In this document: one piece after another, positions 1 through 7,948 of the stretch
How the letters are laid out: every line of letters begins with the position of its first letter
How positions within the stretch are numbered: position 1 is the first letter of the stretch
Origin: Myxococcales bacterium
GTDB lineage: Bacteria > Myxococcota_A > Polyangia > Polyangiales > Polyangiaceae
Reading direction: 5' to 3'
Assembly: GCA_013298325.1 (NCBI GenBank)
Contig: JAAFHJ010000011.1
Location: 454-26,373 of the forward strand
DNA: 25,920 nt
Translations under genes and position numbers: made by a program
The notes under the pieces: model-generated
Database searches by the model: none
Told to the model about the DNA's origin: nothing
The model's input: the letters and a program-made list of their open reading frames with translations, nothing else

Positions 1-1
1 G

Positions 2-1540
2 ATGTGGAAGCTGGTCATCGAAGACGACGAAGGTAAACGCACGGTCGTTCACCTCACCCGCGACGAATACTCGGTAGGCCGAAAGGAAGGAAATTCCATT
101 CGGCTCACTGAGCGCAATATCTCGCGGGATCACGCCAAGTTGCGGAAGGTCACCAATGGTGGCACCTCCCACTACGTCCTCGACGACCTCCAGTCGTACA
201 ACGGCGTTTTCGTCAACGGTATCCGCATTGCGGACACCCAGGACATCGTCCACGGGGACCTCCTCCAGATCGGCGATTACCGAATCGTTATTCAGGACGA
301 GACGGTCAACGAAAACACCACCCCGATGGAGCCGCCCGCCGACGCGGTCGCGACGGCCGACCTCAAGGCGACCCTCGCCCCAGGGCGAATCCGGCGTGGC
401 CAGCAGCTCATGGAGCGGCCGAACCGCCTCGTGATGCTCGTCGGGCCGACGCCTGGTGAAGAGTACCCCCTCGAAAAAGACCGCATGGTCATCGGGCGCG
501 CGGAAGACGCGGAAGTCTCGGTCAACCACAACTCGGTCTCCCGCGTTCACTGCGAAATCCACAAGCTCGGCGAAGGGCGCTGGGAAATCGTCGACAAGCA
601 GTCGTCGAACGGCGTCCGCGTCAACGGCGCCGAGCTCACCCGCGGACTCATCGAAGCGGGCGACACGATCGAGCTAGGGGACGTCCGCTTCCGCTTCGTC
701 GGTGCCGGTCAGATCTTCCTCCCCGGGTCGACGGAGAGCCAGCAGCTCACCGCCATCAGCGACCGCGACGCCGACGCCTACATGGGGCGCGCCGCCACTC
801 CGGTGAAGAAGCCGACCTCCTTCCTCCCGTTCGTAATCGCGGGGCTCGTGCTTGGTGCCATCGCTGTCGCCGCCATCGTGATCTTTAGCAAACCCCACGA
901 CGGCAACGCCCAGGTGCTCCCCGCCGAGTCGGGCAGCGCGTCGACGACGCCGACCCCCACCGCGACGCCGACCCAGTCGACGCCTCAACCGGCGACGATC
1001 CTCGCCCAAGAGCGTGAAATTCTGACCGAAGCGCAGAAAAAGTGCACGGTCACCGAGTGCGACAAGGCTCACGCCCACCTGGGGGACATCAAAGAGGGCT
1101 CCGCAGCCCGGCTCGCCCCCGAGTTCCTGGAGGTCGAAAAGAAGTGGATGGAGATCCACTTTGCCGCCGCCGACAAACTCAAGGATGCCGCAAAGAAGCG
1201 CGCTGAATTCACGAAGGTAGCCGTCGACGGCTTCCTCCAGGAGACGCGCGAGGCAGCCAAGGCGAAGCTCGCCGAACTCGACGGTGCCGCCGCCCCTGAA
1301 GCGACCGGCGTTCCGGGGGTTCCGGGAACGACCGCCACGCCGAAGCCGACCGCCACCGCCAAGGCGAGCGATGCCGACCGCGCCCGAGAGATGATGAGTT
1401 CGGGCAACCTTGCCGGGGCCCGCTCGATCCTCGAGGGGAAAGCGCGCGCAGGGAAGGCGACCCCCGAGGAGGTTCAGATCCTCCGCAGCGTCTGCAAGGC
1501 GCAAGGCGACCGCGCCTGCCTCGACCGCTTCTCAAAGTAG
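2..1540 (+). CDS. Double FHA-domain, single-pass membrane protein
   Basis: The protein has 512 residues and starts at the ATG two bases into the window. The opening MWKLVIEDDEG is a natural FHA-protein N-terminus, so the gene is probably complete. A first FHA domain covers about residues 20-95 (SVGR, then ISRDHAKL and NGVFVNG). A second covers about 160-235 (VIGRAED, SVSRVHCEI, SSNGVRVNG). FHA domains bind phosphothreonine peptides, so the protein probably reads Ser/Thr kinase signals in the cytoplasm. One hydrophobic segment at about 274-296 is followed by a Thr/Pro-rich linker, a charged helical stretch and a C-terminal part resembling a TPR-type helical repeat. The domain calls are firm. 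The partner and pathway are unknown. Transcription should end at the hairpin just downstream. Confidence 0.9.
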   Translation: MWKLVIEDDEGKRTVVHLTRDEYSVGRKEGNSIRLTERNISRDHAKLRKVTNGGTSHYVLDDLQSYNGVFVNGIRIADTQDIVHGDLLQIGDYRIVIQDETVNENTTPMEPPADAVATADLKATLAPGRIRRGQQLMERPNRLVMLVGPTPGEEYPLEKDRMVIGRAEDAEVSVNHNSVSRVHCEIHKLGEGRWEIVDKQSSNGVRVNGAELTRGLIEAGDTIELGDVRFRFVGAGQIFLPGSTESQQLTAISDRDADAYMGRAATPVKKPTSFLPFVIAGLVLGAIAVAAIVIFSKPHDGNAQVLPAESGSASTTPTPTATPTQSTPQPATILAQEREILTEAQKKCTVTECDKAHAHLGDIKEGSAARLAPEFLEVEKKWMEIHFAAADKLKDAAKKRAEFTKVAVDGFLQETREAAKAKLAELDGAAAPEATGVPGVPGTTATPKPTATAKASDADRAREMMSSGNLAGARSILEGKARAGKATPEEVQILRSVCKAQGDRACLDRFSK

Positions 1541-1564
1541 CCGTCTGCAGGACTCTGCGCGAAG

Positions 1565-1597
1565 CCCCCGAATTACGAAAGTAGTTCGGGGGTTTTT
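1565..1597 (+). terminator. Rho-independent terminator overlapping the 3' end of the MFS gene
   Basis: A 12-bp stem (CCCCCGAATTAC pairing with GTAGTTCGGGGG, one G-T wobble) closes on a GAAA tetraloop and is followed by TTTTT. It ends the FHA gene. The last codons and TAA stop of the converging MFS gene (stop at 1573-1575) lie inside the hairpin, so the signal doubles as coding sequence on the other strand. The minus-strand reading has no strong T tract. Confidence 0.9.
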
Positions 1598-2781
1598 GCG
1601 TTATTGCCTGCGCCCGGAACCGCCGGCGGCGGCGAAGAAGCGGCGAGCAGGGATGCACCTGCAGCAAGGAGCGCAAAGGCGGCGATCGCGAGCGCCATCG
1701 GGCGTGCGGTGCCGTCGTGGAGGCGGGTCACGAGCGTGGCGCCGGCGGCGGCCAGCGAAAACGAGAGGAACCCAAGCGTCGCCGAGGCGAAGCCTGCGCG
1801 GTGGCCGTGGCCTGCGAGCGCGAGTGCGGTGGTGTTTGGCGTGAGGAACCCCAACGAGCCGACGAACACGAACAGCGTGACGACGAGCGGAAGAAGGTGC
1901 CCCGACGTCGAGGCGCCGAGGACGGCGAGTCCCGCCGCACCGACGAAAAGGCCGCCCCGACGCGCGAGGGGGACCAGAACCGCCTCGGAGCGTGCGAGGC
2001 GTGCATTGAGCTGGGAGGCGAGGATGAGCGCCGCGGCGTTGGCCCCAAAATAGAGCGCGTAGCGACCGGCCGGCACGTGGTGGATCTCAAGGAGGACGAA
2101 CGGGGAGCCGGAAATGTACGCAAACATCGCGGTGTTGCCGAAGGCACCCGCGAGCGCGTTCGCGACGAACCGCCGGTCGCCGAAGAGCGGGCCCACCTCC
2201 ATCGGGGCCCGAACCGTTTCACCACGCGCCGGTTCCTGCGGAAGTCCGCCAGCGACGGCTGCGAGGAGCGCGGCACCGATCGCCGCCTGGACTCCGAATA
2301 TCGACCGCCACCCAACTGCCGCGAGCAGCACGCCGCCGAGGCTCGGCGCGACGATCGGGGCGATCCCCATCACGAGGACGAGACGTGAAAAAAGCCGAGC
2401 TGCGACGGCAGGATCGTCGGTGCGGTCGCGCACGAGCGCGCGGGGAATCACCACAGCGAAGGCGCCTCCGAGCGCCTGGAGAGCCCGCGCGGCGATCAGC
2501 GCCCCGAGTGACGGCGCGACCGCGCACGCGAGCGAACCACCCGTGTAAAGGGCGAGGCCGACGAGGAGCGGCGTCCGCCGCCCGAGCCGATCGGCGACCG
2601 TCCCTGCCACGAGCTGCCCCAGCGCAAACGCGGCGAAGAAGCTCGCCAGCGTCGCCGGGACTGCGGCGGGAGAGCAATGGAGATCGGCCGCAATCGCAGA
2701 AAATGCCGGCACATACATGTCGATCGAGAGCGGCGCTACCCCAGTGAGCGCGCCAAGAAGGGCGACGAGGCGCGGCGACAC
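1573..2781 (-). CDS. Bcr/CflA-type MFS multidrug efflux transporter
   Basis: This is a predicted 12-helix inner-membrane drug/proton antiporter of the Bcr/CflA branch of the major facilitator superfamily. The diagnostic stretch LSIDMYVPAF in helix 1 is present, as is the loop signature ADRLGRRTPLL between helices 2 and 3. The frame is open back to a GTG at 2841, but those 20 extra residues are Arg-rich and unlike the family. I prefer the GTG at 2781, preceded by GGGA at suitable spacing, which gives 402 residues, the usual length. The substrate cannot be told from sequence. It converges on the FHA gene and the two share a terminator hairpin. Confidence 0.88.
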   Translation of the reverse strand: MSPRLVALLGALTGVAPLSIDMYVPAFSAIAADLHCSPAAVPATLASFFAAFALGQLVAGTVADRLGRRTPLLVGLALYTGGSLACAVAPSLGALIAARALQALGGAFAVVIPRALVRDRTDDPAVAARLFSRLVLVMGIAPIVAPSLGGVLLAAVGWRSIFGVQAAIGAALLAAVAGGLPQEPARGETVRAPMEVGPLFGDRRFVANALAGAFGNTAMFAYISGSPFVLLEIHHVPAGRYALYFGANAAALILASQLNARLARSEAVLVPLARRGGLFVGAAGLAVLGASTSGHLLPLVVTLFVFVGSLGFLTPNTTALALAGHGHRAGFASATLGFLSFSLAAAGATLVTRLHDGTARPMALAIAAFALLAAGASLLAASSPPPAVPGAGNNAKTPELLS

Positions 2782-2875
2782 CGAATTCCCAGACACCCTC
2801 AACCTACAAGCAGCCTTTCGGCGTCGTGGGAACTTTTCCACGGGAACGACAGGTTGCGCGCTGGTGGACGAACGC

Positions 2876-2910
2876 GAAAAGAAACGGGCAAGACCGAAGT
2901 CTTACCCGTT
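2876..2910 (-). terminator. Rho-independent terminator of the OmpA/TSP3 gene
   Basis: On the minus strand a 12-bp stem (AACGGGTAAGAC with GTCTTGCCCGTT, one G-T wobble) carries a classic C(TTCG)G tetraloop and is followed by TCTTTTC. It lies 25 bases beyond the OmpA stop codon. Confidence 0.85.
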
Positions 2911-2935
2911 CGTTGTGAGACACTAGCTGGGCAAC

Positions 2936-4855
2936 TTAATCGGAGTAGACGCCGTGCTTTTCGGCATTTTCGCAGCCAGTTTCCACCTTGGTGTCGTTGT
3001 CCTTGTTTTTCACGATCTTGAACTCGACGCGTCGGTTCTTTTCCCAGGCCTTCTCGTTGTGGCCGGGGTCTTCCGGGCAGTACTCGCCGTAGCCCTTCGC
3101 CCGGAGACGGTCACTAGCGACGCCGCGCTTGGCGAGTTCGGCGACGACATTCTCGACGCGCTTCTGCGTGAGTTTCAAGTTCTTGTCGTCGTCGTTACGC
3201 TCGTCGGCGTGGCCGGCGACCTCCAACAGGAGGAACTCCGGATGCCCCTTGATCGCGGCGGCGACCGCATCGAGAATCGGGTTTGATGCCGAGAGAATCT
3301 CGGCAGACCCCGTCTTGAATTGGATCTTCTTCAAGATCACAATGCCACCGTCGGTGACTTCCACGTCCCCTTTGTCGGGGCAGCCGTCTTCGTCATCGAT
3401 GCCATTGAACGTTTCCGGAACCGTCGGGCACTTGTCCTTCAGATCCAAAATTCCGTCGTGATCGGTGTCGGGCTCGGGACACCCTTGGAATTCCTTGATT
3501 CCGAAGTCCATCGGGCACTTGTCGACGGCATCCGGGATGCCGTCCTTGTCGTTGTCTTCCGGGCAGCCGTCGTCGTCTTCGATGCCGTCTTTGTCCTCGG
3601 CGACGTCGGGGCATTTGTCGAGCCGGTCGATGATTCCGTCATGATCCCGGTCACCATCGCGGGACTCCGGGCAGCCGTCCCAGTCTTCGTCGCCGTCTTT
3701 GTCTTCCGGCTCGTTCATACAACGGTCTTTGAGGTCGGGGATGCCGTCCTTGTCGTTGTCGGGATCGGGGCAGCCGTCGCTATCCTCCCAGCCGTCGTAG
3801 TCTTCCGCCTGGGTCGGACAGTGGTCGACGTCGTCCTTGATGTGGTCGCCGTCGGCATCGCCGATGGAAGGTTCAAAGATAAAGCCGAGAAAGCCGCGCC
3901 AGTCGGCCCCTTCAAAGCCGCCGGTGAGCCGCTTGCCGCCGCCGAGCATGAGGTAGCTGTTCTGCTCGACGAAGAGCTTCACGCCGACGACCGCCTCCGT
4001 CGACAGCTTCGTGTCGGCACTCGCCGCGCTGGAAAGGAGGTAGGTGCCGTAGGTTTCGCCGACGATATCGAGCGGGGGCGCAACGCGAATCGCAACAGCT
4101 CCGCCAAAGGTGCCGCGGCTTCCGTCGACGAACGTCCCATTTTTCAAATCAAGTTTCGTCCCCGAGGCGGAGTGGCCTCGGAAGCCGGCATTGAGCCCGA
4201 TCTTTAGCCATTGGGATCCCCCGAATCGCTTCTCACCGAGGAGCTGGGGCCAGTACCAGAAGCCGGGATCGGCGGCGCCATTCTTCGGGGCGGAGCCGAT
4301 GGAGGTGCCGGCTTGTGCCGCCACCGAGAGGCCGAAACCGTCTTCCACCCGGAGAATTCGGAATTTTCCGTGGGCGGCGACGTAAGAGAGCGACTGCGCG
4401 TCGAGCTGGTTTGCGCTCCACTGGGTCGTGTTCACCGTCGCGTTCGGCGGTGTGGCATTGTCGTACTGGGCGCCGGCCGCGAGGAGGTTGATCGGTGCGG
4501 AGATGCCGACAATGAGTCGGTTCGCGATTCCGTAGTTGAAATGGACGGTGCCCTGGAAGCTATGCTCAATGAGGTTCGCCCCGGGTTGCCCTTTGTCAGG
4601 TACACGGAGTAGGCCGTTTCCGTAATCAAGAACGAGCCCAAAGGAGAGATCCTTCGCGCCAAGAACTTCGGTTCCGTTGACGGTGAAAAAGCCTTTGGAA
4701 TCGAGGGCGGGGCGGAAAAGGTGGGTGTCGAAGCCTTTGCCATTCCCCGGGGCGACCGCGTCTTGCGCGTAGGCCGCAGCGGGGGCGAGCCCGGCGAGGA
4801 GGGCGAGGGCGACGGTCAGGGACCGACGGGGGGCGGAGTGGGACAACGACCTCAT
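2936..4855 (-). CDS. OmpA-family outer-membrane protein with thrombospondin type 3 repeats
   Basis: The gene encodes 639 residues from the ATG at 4855. An in-frame TTG at 4933 would add 26 residues ahead of an obvious signal peptide, so it is rejected. Residues 1-30 form a Sec signal (SLTVALALLAGLAPAAAYAQ). Residues about 31-330 look like an outer-membrane beta-barrel. Residues about 333-492 are Asp-rich calcium-binding TSP3 repeats (DNDKDGIPD, DTDHDGILD, each followed by CP). Residues about 505-615 are the OmpA peptidoglycan-binding domain, including AGHADERNDDDKN and NRRVEFKIVK. The protein should link outer membrane and cell wall with a calcium-stiffened periplasmic spacer. The architecture is common in Myxococcota and Bdellovibrionota. 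It is a single-gene unit with its own terminator. Confidence 0.92.
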   Translation of the reverse strand: MRSLSHSAPRRSLTVALALLAGLAPAAAYAQDAVAPGNGKGFDTHLFRPALDSKGFFTVNGTEVLGAKDLSFGLVLDYGNGLLRVPDKGQPGANLIEHSFQGTVHFNYGIANRLIVGISAPINLLAAGAQYDNATPPNATVNTTQWSANQLDAQSLSYVAAHGKFRILRVEDGFGLSVAAQAGTSIGSAPKNGAADPGFWYWPQLLGEKRFGGSQWLKIGLNAGFRGHSASGTKLDLKNGTFVDGSRGTFGGAVAIRVAPPLDIVGETYGTYLLSSAASADTKLSTEAVVGVKLFVEQNSYLMLGGGKRLTGGFEGADWRGFLGFIFEPSIGDADGDHIKDDVDHCPTQAEDYDGWEDSDGCPDPDNDKDGIPDLKDRCMNEPEDKDGDEDWDGCPESRDGDRDHDGIIDRLDKCPDVAEDKDGIEDDDGCPEDNDKDGIPDAVDKCPMDFGIKEFQGCPEPDTDHDGILDLKDKCPTVPETFNGIDDEDGCPDKGDVEVTDGGIVILKKIQFKTGSAEILSASNPILDAVAAAIKGHPEFLLLEVAGHADERNDDDKNLKLTQKRVENVVAELAKRGVASDRLRAKGYGEYCPEDPGHNEKAWEKNRRVEFKIVKNKDNDTKVETGCENAEKHGVYSD

Positions 4856-5466
4856 GGTACGCGACTTACCGCACCCCGATGGAAAGGCGAAGTTCCTTGG
4901 GGAATCGCCCCCCCAGCGCGGCACGCGCCCCAAACGGGGCCATTTCGGAGTACGGTGCGGCGCGTGTCCGCCTTCGCGAAACGCGCCGCTGAGCTTCGAC
5001 TCCTACGACGCGCCGGGAACCGGGCTTTTTTGACGGAACCTGGCGCCAGTCGCCGCTCTCCGAAACCTATACGGTCCGCGAGTGGAACGACACCTGCGGC
5101 CCGCGCCCGCAGAACGGCTCCCAGGGGGGCGGCGAGACGGTCACCATCACGAGCCAAGGGGACGAACTCCTCTTCAGCGGCGGCGGGCGCCCCTTTCGCA
5201 CCACGGAATGCACCGACCCGACCCCCCGCGACGCCCACAGCCGCGGCCCCGACGGGAAAAGCTTCCGCACCCATTGTGCGACCCCGGCGGGCGATCCGCG
5301 GCGCGCCATCCTTTCAACGGCGATTACCGGTGGCGAAAACCGTATCGATCTCGTCGAGACTGGGACCTACGAGGTCACGCTCAAAGAGGGCCGCTGCCTC
5401 GCCGATGTCCGCCGCACCCGGAACTGGACGTCGATCGCCCACGCCGCCAAAGCGCCACCGCCGCCG
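4856..5466 (+). other. N-terminal coding extension of the zinc-ribbon protein, lacking a start codon
   Basis: The frame of the 5467 gene stays open upstream to a TGA at 4990-4992 and is clearly coding from about 5026. It reads FDGTWRQSPLSETYTVREW, then a Cys/Gly-rich stretch and GTYEVTLKEGRCLADVRR, a domain type I recall from myxobacterial zinc-ribbon proteins. No ATG, GTG or TTG exists in that frame. The preceding frame reads NAPLSFDSYDAPGTGLF and then TGA at 5031-5033, exactly at a run of six T (5026-5031), so a one-base shift joins the two readings. Either the sequence has an indel, the N-terminus is lost, or +1 frameshifting occurs. The first 100-150 bases otherwise hold only the upstream region of the divergent OmpA gene. 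Confidence 0.6.
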
Positions 5467-6552
5467 GTGGTTGAGCCACCGAAGCCGCCGCCGGTCGTCG
5501 AGCCGCCGAAGCCGGCTCATGCCTGCGACGGTCCCCGCGGCGTCGCCGCCAAGCTGGAGGTCCGCCCCAGCAAGAAGCTCCTTCGTCCCGGCGAAAAGTT
5601 TAATCTTCGCGGCGTGTTGAGCGATGAGGCCGGGTGCCCGGTTGAGGGCAAGATCGACTACACCGCCGACAAGGGGGCTCCGCTCACCGTCGATGGGCGT
5701 GGCCTCGTCGACACAAAGGCAGAAGCAGCCCCCGGTGAGTACGCCATCGTCGTCTCTTCGGGGGGCCGTGAAACGAAGATGATCGTCCAGATCGTTGCCG
5801 CCGATCGCTACGAAGCGCTCCTCGCGGAGGAAGGGCTCGACGCGGAAGGGGAGCGAAAAGAGGGGGCCTCCGTCGCTCTCCCGCCGCCGGTTGGCGGGGG
5901 TGGCGAGGCAAAGAGCGACGACCCCGGCAAGCGCCGGAAAATGCTCTTTCTCGCGATTGTCGGTTCGCTTGCTATCCCCTTGGGAGTTCTCGCGTTTGTC
6001 CTTTTGAAGAGGAAGTCACGCGCGGAGGCGGCGGCGGCGGCGTTGGAAGCGCGGCACGCGGAGCGTCTTTCGGCGACCAAGCAGCGAAATGACCACCGAA
6101 AGAACGCCTACGAGGCGGAACTCCGGGCCCACGAAGATAGCCTTCGGAACCGGGAAGAGGTCGCGGCGCGGAAGCGTACGGAGCGCGAGGCAGCCGACGC
6201 ACGTCGCGAAGCGGAGGCGGCGGCCCGCGCCCGGCAGAAGCTCGCCTGCCCGGTCTGCCGGCGCGAGTACGAGGCGCCGATGGCCCACTGCCCCGAGGAC
6301 GGAACCAAGCTCGCCGCTGCGACGGCCGACGAAGGTCCGAGCGGTCTCGTCTGCCCGATCTGCACGCGCGGCTTTGCCGTCGGCGTGAAAGTCTGCCCGA
6401 CGCATGGCGAGGAACTCGTCGCGGCGACGCTCGTCGGAGGCAGTGGGGGGGAAGCCCTCAAAGGGAAGATCTGCCCGGTCTGCGGCGACAAGTTCGACGG
6501 CACCCACAAATTCTGCGGCAAGGACGGCGCTGCCCTCGTGCTTCTGAATTGA
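5467..6552 (+). CDS. Membrane-anchored zinc-ribbon protein (start uncertain; coding begins further upstream)
   Basis: The first legal start codon in this frame is the GTG at 5467, giving 361 residues, but coding sequence continues upstream (separate entry), so this start is probably an artefact. From 5467 the product has a repeated VVEPPKP linker, an Ig-like or invasin-like domain (about residues 20-110, FNLRGVLSDEAGCPVEGKI) and a transmembrane helix at about 158-180 (MLFLAIVGSLAIPLGVLAF). A long Ala/Arg/Glu-rich coiled coil follows, then three C-terminal zinc ribbons with paired Cys (CPVCRREY...HCPEDG, CPICTRGF...VCPTHG, CPVCGDKF...FCGKDG). The ribbons should be cytoplasmic and the N-terminal part periplasmic. 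The function is unknown. Confidence 0.75.
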   Translation: MVEPPKPPPVVEPPKPAHACDGPRGVAAKLEVRPSKKLLRPGEKFNLRGVLSDEAGCPVEGKIDYTADKGAPLTVDGRGLVDTKAEAAPGEYAIVVSSGGRETKMIVQIVAADRYEALLAEEGLDAEGERKEGASVALPPPVGGGGEAKSDDPGKRRKMLFLAIVGSLAIPLGVLAFVLLKRKSRAEAAAAALEARHAERLSATKQRNDHRKNAYEAELRAHEDSLRNREEVAARKRTEREAADARREAEAAARARQKLACPVCRREYEAPMAHCPEDGTKLAAATADEGPSGLVCPICTRGFAVGVKVCPTHGEELVAATLVGGSGGEALKGKICPVCGDKFDGTHKFCGKDGAALVLLN

Positions 6553-6642
6553 CGTCGGCGGAGACCAATTTGTGGCATTGAGCGCCGCAAAAATATCGGT
6601 TGTTCACCAGATCTTGGGCCAGGCCGCGACGTACTCGCGAGC

Positions 6643-7038
6643 ATGACCTTTGTTCGCACGATCTCGGTTTCGGTCGCCCTTTTCCTCGCGGCGTGCGCCC
6701 CTGCTGCCCCCGCTTCTTCGCCAGCTGCCGCCGTCTCCTCCCCGGATCCCTCGATCGCCGCACCGGGGCTCGCCGCCGACCGGCAGCACTTTGCCGCTGA
6801 TACCATCTTCGTCGGATCCTGCTCGGAGGGGCATGGTTGCTACGAACTCCAGCTTCACGCCGACGGGACCGCCGTCCATGTGCTCCAAGATGCTCGCGTT
6901 TTCGGGAGCTACCGCCTCGACGGAAAGGCGCTGATCCTCAGCTCGAAGACCCCGGAGCCGACGGTGTCGACGCTCGCGACGACCGATGACTTTCGGACCC
7001 TTGAAGGGGGCTACCGCTTCACCCCTGGATCGCGGTGA
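6643..7038 (+). CDS. Small predicted lipoprotein
   Basis: This 131-residue protein has a lipoprotein signal (VSVALFLAAC, lipobox LAAC, lipidated Cys about residue 18) and an Ala/Ser/Pro-rich tether. A compact C-terminal domain has alternating beta-strand character (CYELQLHADGTAVHVLQD, YRLDGKALIL), resembling small secreted domains that read out as Y-x-L-D-G-x-x-L. I do not recognise a family. The last 20 bases overlap the 3' end of miaA on the other strand, so no terminator separates the convergent pair. Confidence 0.75.
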   Translation: MTFVRTISVSVALFLAACAPAAPASSPAAAVSSPDPSIAAPGLAADRQHFAADTIFVGSCSEGHGCYELQLHADGTAVHVLQDARVFGSYRLDGKALILSSKTPEPTVSTLATTDDFRTLEGGYRFTPGSR

Positions 7039-7948
7039 CCGCTTCGTCGCGGAGCCAGGTCCGCTGACGGCGGACAAACACCCGTGTCGATCGCACGATC
7101 GCGCCGAGCAATTCGGCCTCGGGGAGCGCGCCATCCACGAACGAGACGACTTCTCGGTAGCCGACCGACCCCATCGGCCGGGCGCTCCGGTAGCCGTCGG
7201 CGAGGAGGGCGCGCGTTTCGTCGATCCATCCGCTGGCGAGTGCTTCCGCGGCCCGCGTCGCGAGTCGCCCCTCAAGCTCCTCGGTGGAACGGCCCGGCGT
7301 GAGGAGCTTGTAGGGGTAGCGGGACTGACGAAACCCGTGTTCTTCCTGGAGCTTACTCAGAGGGACGCCGCCGAGTCGGAAGACCTCCAAGGCCCGGCTC
7401 GTGCGGACGAAATCGTTCGGATGGAGGCGCGCGGCACTCGCCGGATCGACGGCGGCGAGCGCTTCCCAGACGGCGGCCCGCCCTTCCCGCTCGGCGAGTG
7501 CAGCGAGTTCCGCCCGTACTGCTGTGTCGCCGCGGGGCGCTTCGGCGAGCCCCTGCACGATCCCCTTCATCCAGAGGAACGTCCCCCCGACGAGGACCGG
7601 GCGTTTGTTCCGCGCGCGAAGGTCGGCGATGGCGGCGTCGGCCCGCGCGGCGAAGGTGCCGGCGTCGATGGCGTCATGACCGTCGACGATGTCGATCAAA
7701 TGATGAGGAACTTCCGCCTGTTCAGCCGGCGTGGGCTTGGCGGAGCCGATGTCGAAGCGTCGGTAGATCTGCACGCTATCGATGGAGAGGATTTCGCCGT
7801 CGAGGGCCTTCGCGAGGGCGATGGCGAGCCCCGTCTTCCCGCTCGCCGTCGGGCCGACGACGCAGGGAAATTCGTCGTTCCCGCGAAAGAGAGCGACGGC
7901 GTCGTCGAGGCGCATCTGCGCGTTAGCGGGATTTGCGTTCGAGTTCAT
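7019..7948 (-). CDS. miaA: tRNA dimethylallyltransferase MiaA
   Basis: MiaA transfers the dimethylallyl group of DMAPP to the N6 of A37 in tRNAs that read UNN codons. The 309-residue protein has the P-loop GPTASGKTGLAIALA (about residues 33-47), the ILSIDSVQIYRRFDIGSAKP block, PHHLIDIV, the VGGT motif and the C-terminal GSVGYREVV and TRVFVRRQRTWLR elements. The VGGT motif continues FLWMKG where most relatives have GLY. The ATG at 7948 overlaps the end of mutL by 26 bases. An internal ATG at 7915, eight bases past the mutL stop, is an alternative that loses only 11 poorly conserved residues. Neither has a clear ribosome binding site, which suggests translational coupling. Confidence 0.95.
   Translation of the reverse strand: MNSNANPANAQMRLDDAVALFRGNDEFPCVVGPTASGKTGLAIALAKALDGEILSIDSVQIYRRFDIGSAKPTPAEQAEVPHHLIDIVDGHDAIDAGTFAARADAAIADLRARNKRPVLVGGTFLWMKGIVQGLAEAPRGDTAVRAELAALAEREGRAAVWEALAAVDPASAARLHPNDFVRTSRALEVFRLGGVPLSKLQEEHGFRQSRYPYKLLTPGRSTEELEGRLATRAAEALASGWIDETRALLADGYRSARPMGSVGYREVVSFVDGALPEAELLGAIVRSTRVFVRRQRTWLRDEAVTAIQG

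Noticed and set aside
2160..2210. GTTCGCGACGAACCGCC followed by GGGCCCACC in the MFS gene, similar to the palindromic element
   Set aside because: The encoded residues (VGPLFGDRRFVANALAG) are normal for the transporter family, so the similarity is probably coincidence in GC-rich coding DNA.
3320..4207. Long plus-strand open frame opposite the OmpA/TSP3 gene
   Set aside because: It is the antisense shadow of Asp-rich repeats (GAC/GAT reads as GTC/ATC), giving a Val-rich artefact.
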